Source: Flavobacterium sp. GSB-24 | GTDB lineage: Bacteria; Bacteroidota; Bacteroidia; Flavobacteriales; Flavobacteriaceae | Assembly (NCBI RefSeq): GCF_027924665.1 | Contig: NZ_AP027043.1 | Location: 2,356,001-2,420,000 of the forward strand | Direction of reading: 5' to 3' | DNA: 64,000 nucleotides | Shown here: piece after piece, positions 62,934 through 64,000 of the stretch | Layout: each line of letters starts with the position of its first letter | Position numbering within the stretch: position 1 is the first letter of the stretch | Position numbers and translations under genes: made by a program | The notes under the pieces: generated by a model | What the model was told of the DNA's origin: nothing | Database searches by the model: none | The model's input: the letters and a program-made list of their open reading frames with translations, nothing else

Positions 62934-63544
62934 GAGGCTGTAAGTTGTTTTATTTCTTTTCTAAAATAACGATCTAAATTCATAACCAAATCAAACTGAG
63001 CGCGTTTTTGTCTTCGGCTTACCGCAGCTTGGTTTATGCCTAGTTTTTGTCCTAATTCTTCTTGAGACAAAGTAGGATTTTCTATAGCAGCAGCCACAAA
63101 TTCTGCCGATTGTACCAGCCAGCTGTCCATAAAAGTTAAGGCTAACTGCAGCATTAAATTTAGTTTTTCGTCAAAACTATTATCTCCCGTTCGAAGCGCT
63201 AATGTAACTTTCTGTTTTTTTAAAGTCTCAAAAAGTTCTCCGGAATGTATAAAGGCAGAACCATTACTTTCGGATATTCTTTTGGCATTATGAGTTTTAT
63301 CTCCAAAGCCAATACTCATTCTCGCATCTGATTTTATAGCTCGTAAATGCGCTTTTACCAAAATGGCAGCTAATAAAGCATCTTCTGGATTTGGAATCTC
63401 AATTTGAAATTCATCTCCGCGGTAAACCTCCCATTTATTGGGTGTTGATCCAAATGGAGCTAAGATGTTTTTTAAATCATCTACCCAATGATCTGATTTC
63501 TGCTGTCTTGAGCCAATTATATCGCCTGTAATTACGCTAGTCAT
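62930..63544 (-). CDS. SatD-family protein with GGDEF-like fold motif and C-terminal HTH, 204 aa
   Basis: Start ATG 63544 (MTSVITGDIIGSRQQKSDHW) is preferred over a TTG 2 codons upstream. Residues 4-13 (VITGDIIGSR) and 38-62 (WEVYRGDEFQIEI and DALLAAILVK) resemble the metal-binding Asp motif and the GGDEF loop of nucleotide-cyclase folds, and RMSIGFGDKTHN fits the next strand. Residues about 158-181 are a helix-turn-helix (TLSQEELGQKLGINQAAVSR). This is the SatD-family layout; its function is not established. The gene is followed by DUF3307, and a 28-bp-periodic palindrome array lies upstream. A direct regulator role is inferred. Confidence 0.86.
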   Translation of the reverse strand: MTSVITGDIIGSRQQKSDHWVDDLKNILAPFGSTPNKWEVYRGDEFQIEIPNPEDALLAAILVKAHLRAIKSDARMSIGFGDKTHNAKRISESNGSAFIHSGELFETLKKQKVTLALRTGDNSFDEKLNLMLQLALTFMDSWLVQSAEFVAAAIENPTLSQEELGQKLGINQAAVSRRQKRAQFDLVMNLDRYFRKEIKQLTAS

Positions 63545-63576
63545 AATCAAATATAATTAAAAAATAATAAACTTTG

Positions 63577-63680
63577 TATTACAAATATAAGTAATAAAAT
63601 TAATTATTACGCTTTTTGGTAATATTTAAAATTATTACATTTTTAGGTAATAATTCTTTCTATTACGATATTAGGTAATA
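63577..63680. promoter_or_regulatory. Four-copy palindromic operator array, 28-bp period
   Basis: TATTAC-N8-GTAATA occurs exactly at 63577-63596, 63605-63624, 63633-63652 and 63661-63680. The sites start every 28 bp, and hexamers alternate every 14 bp. The spacers differ, so this is a conserved protein-binding pattern rather than a simple repeat. It lies between the SatD-family gene and the divergent HMG-CoA lyase gene. Site 1 overlaps a -7 element on the minus strand. Confidence 0.9.
63582..63589 (-). promoter_or_regulatory. SatD-family gene -7 element, inside operator 1
   Basis: CAAATATA reads TATATTTG on the minus strand, a TAnnTTTG match inside the first palindrome. It lies 38 bp upstream of the start codon at 63544. 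Confidence 0.6.
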
Positions 63681-63753
63681 ACTGCATTATCTAAAATTAT
63701 CTTTTATTTATTTAAAAAAGAAACTAACTTAGCCTTTTACAAATGAGTAAGCT

Positions 63754-64000
63754 TTGAATAAAGAAATAAAAATTATTGAATGCCCTAGAGATGCCATGCA
63801 AGGCATTAGGGATTTTATTCCGACCAAAAATAAAGTTTCCTACATACAAGCTTTGCTTAGAGTAGGCTTTGATACTATTGATTTTGGAAGTTTTGTTTCT
63901 CCAAAAGCTATTCCGCAAATGCAGGATACTGCTGAGGTTTTAGCACAGCTTGATTTGTCTCAAACTTCAAGTAAACTACTTTCTATAATTGCCAATACTC
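63754..64000 (+). CDS. Hydroxymethylglutaryl-CoA lyase (5' part)
   Basis: The frame starts at TTG 63754, because a stop codon lies just upstream at 63748 and no ATG gives the N-terminus. It reads NKEIKIIECPRDAMQGIRDF, IPTKNKVSYIQALLRVGFDT, IDFGSFVSPKAIPQMQDTAE. The Arg of ECPRD and the metal-binding Asp (PRDAMQG) are the HMG-CoA lyase start of the barrel. The enzyme cleaves HMG-CoA to acetoacetate and acetyl-CoA in leucine breakdown. The rest lies beyond the window edge. The operator array is 74 bp upstream. Confidence 0.86.
   Translation, partial: MNKEIKIIECPRDAMQGIRDFIPTKNKVSYIQALLRVGFDTIDFGSFVSPKAIPQMQDTAEVLAQLDLSQTSSKLLSIIANT

Noticed and set aside
63577..63680. CRISPR array interpretation of the 28-bp period
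   Set aside because: Each repeat is only two 6-bp half-sites with 8-bp variable centres and spacers; no constant repeat of CRISPR length and no cas gene is present.

Overview
The window looks like chromosomal DNA of a Flavobacterium (Bacteroidota). It is AT-rich. Many genes carry the Bacteroidota -7 promoter element TAnnTTTG just upstream, and in two clear cases the -33 TTG as well. The gene set is typical of the group: a TonB-dependent receptor with a DUF4249 lipoprotein, monomeric isocitrate dehydrogenase, a long NusB, a PUR-family (DUF3276) protein, and many small lipoproteins with Bacteroidota-type lipoboxes. I see no rRNA, tRNA, CRISPR array, prophage or transposase.

Layout. 1-2500: a truncated GNAT gene, a tiny membrane protein and a putative metallopeptidase lipoprotein. 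2500-10530: a leftward run of small secreted, lipoprotein and membrane genes. It includes a frameshifted TonB-plug-like gene and an ArsR/SRPBCC/SRPBCC operon with a pair of palindromic operators. 10580-13435: an RDD protein, an XRE regulator and a low-GC two-gene cassette (DUF4062 protein plus an unknown partner), which is the best candidate for an accessory, possibly defence-related, unit. 13680-21490: core amino-acid metabolism (lysA, gltD, gltB). 21900-30500: sucC, DUF1456, a muropeptide-type dipeptide epimerase with a BioF-like partner, an esterase, a TerB-like protein, uvrB and a hydrolase. 30570-36640: rlmF, thiamine pyrophosphokinase, DinB/GyrI pair, and the DUF4249/TonB receptor pair. 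36790-40490: icd, rplS and trmD. 40760-49890: lipoprotein, Tat-exported TIM-barrel protein, cupin, MFS exporter, cyclophilin-FKBP fusion, cytochrome c lipoprotein, Rnk/GreA-like protein, thioredoxin-like protein and several hydrolases. 50065-57310: PUR protein, ABC exporter, leucine dehydrogenase, nusB, yajC, YdeI-like protein, pepT. 57430-64000: formylglycine-generating enzyme, DUF6515-like protein, porin, pyrD, the DUF3307/SatD pair and the start of an HMG-CoA lyase gene.

Intergenic regions are rich in short inverted repeats of families that look dispersed, plus two copies of a structured element that resembles a Flavobacteria ncRNA family (Flavo-1 is my guess, not verified).

The most striking non-coding signal is at the right end. 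Four copies of TATTAC-N8-GTAATA recur at an exact 28-bp period between the SatD-family gene (which ends in a helix-turn-helix) and the divergent HMG-CoA lyase gene. A -7 element lies inside the copy nearest SatD. This looks like an undescribed operator array. All functions here are inferred by reading the sequence, without database searches.
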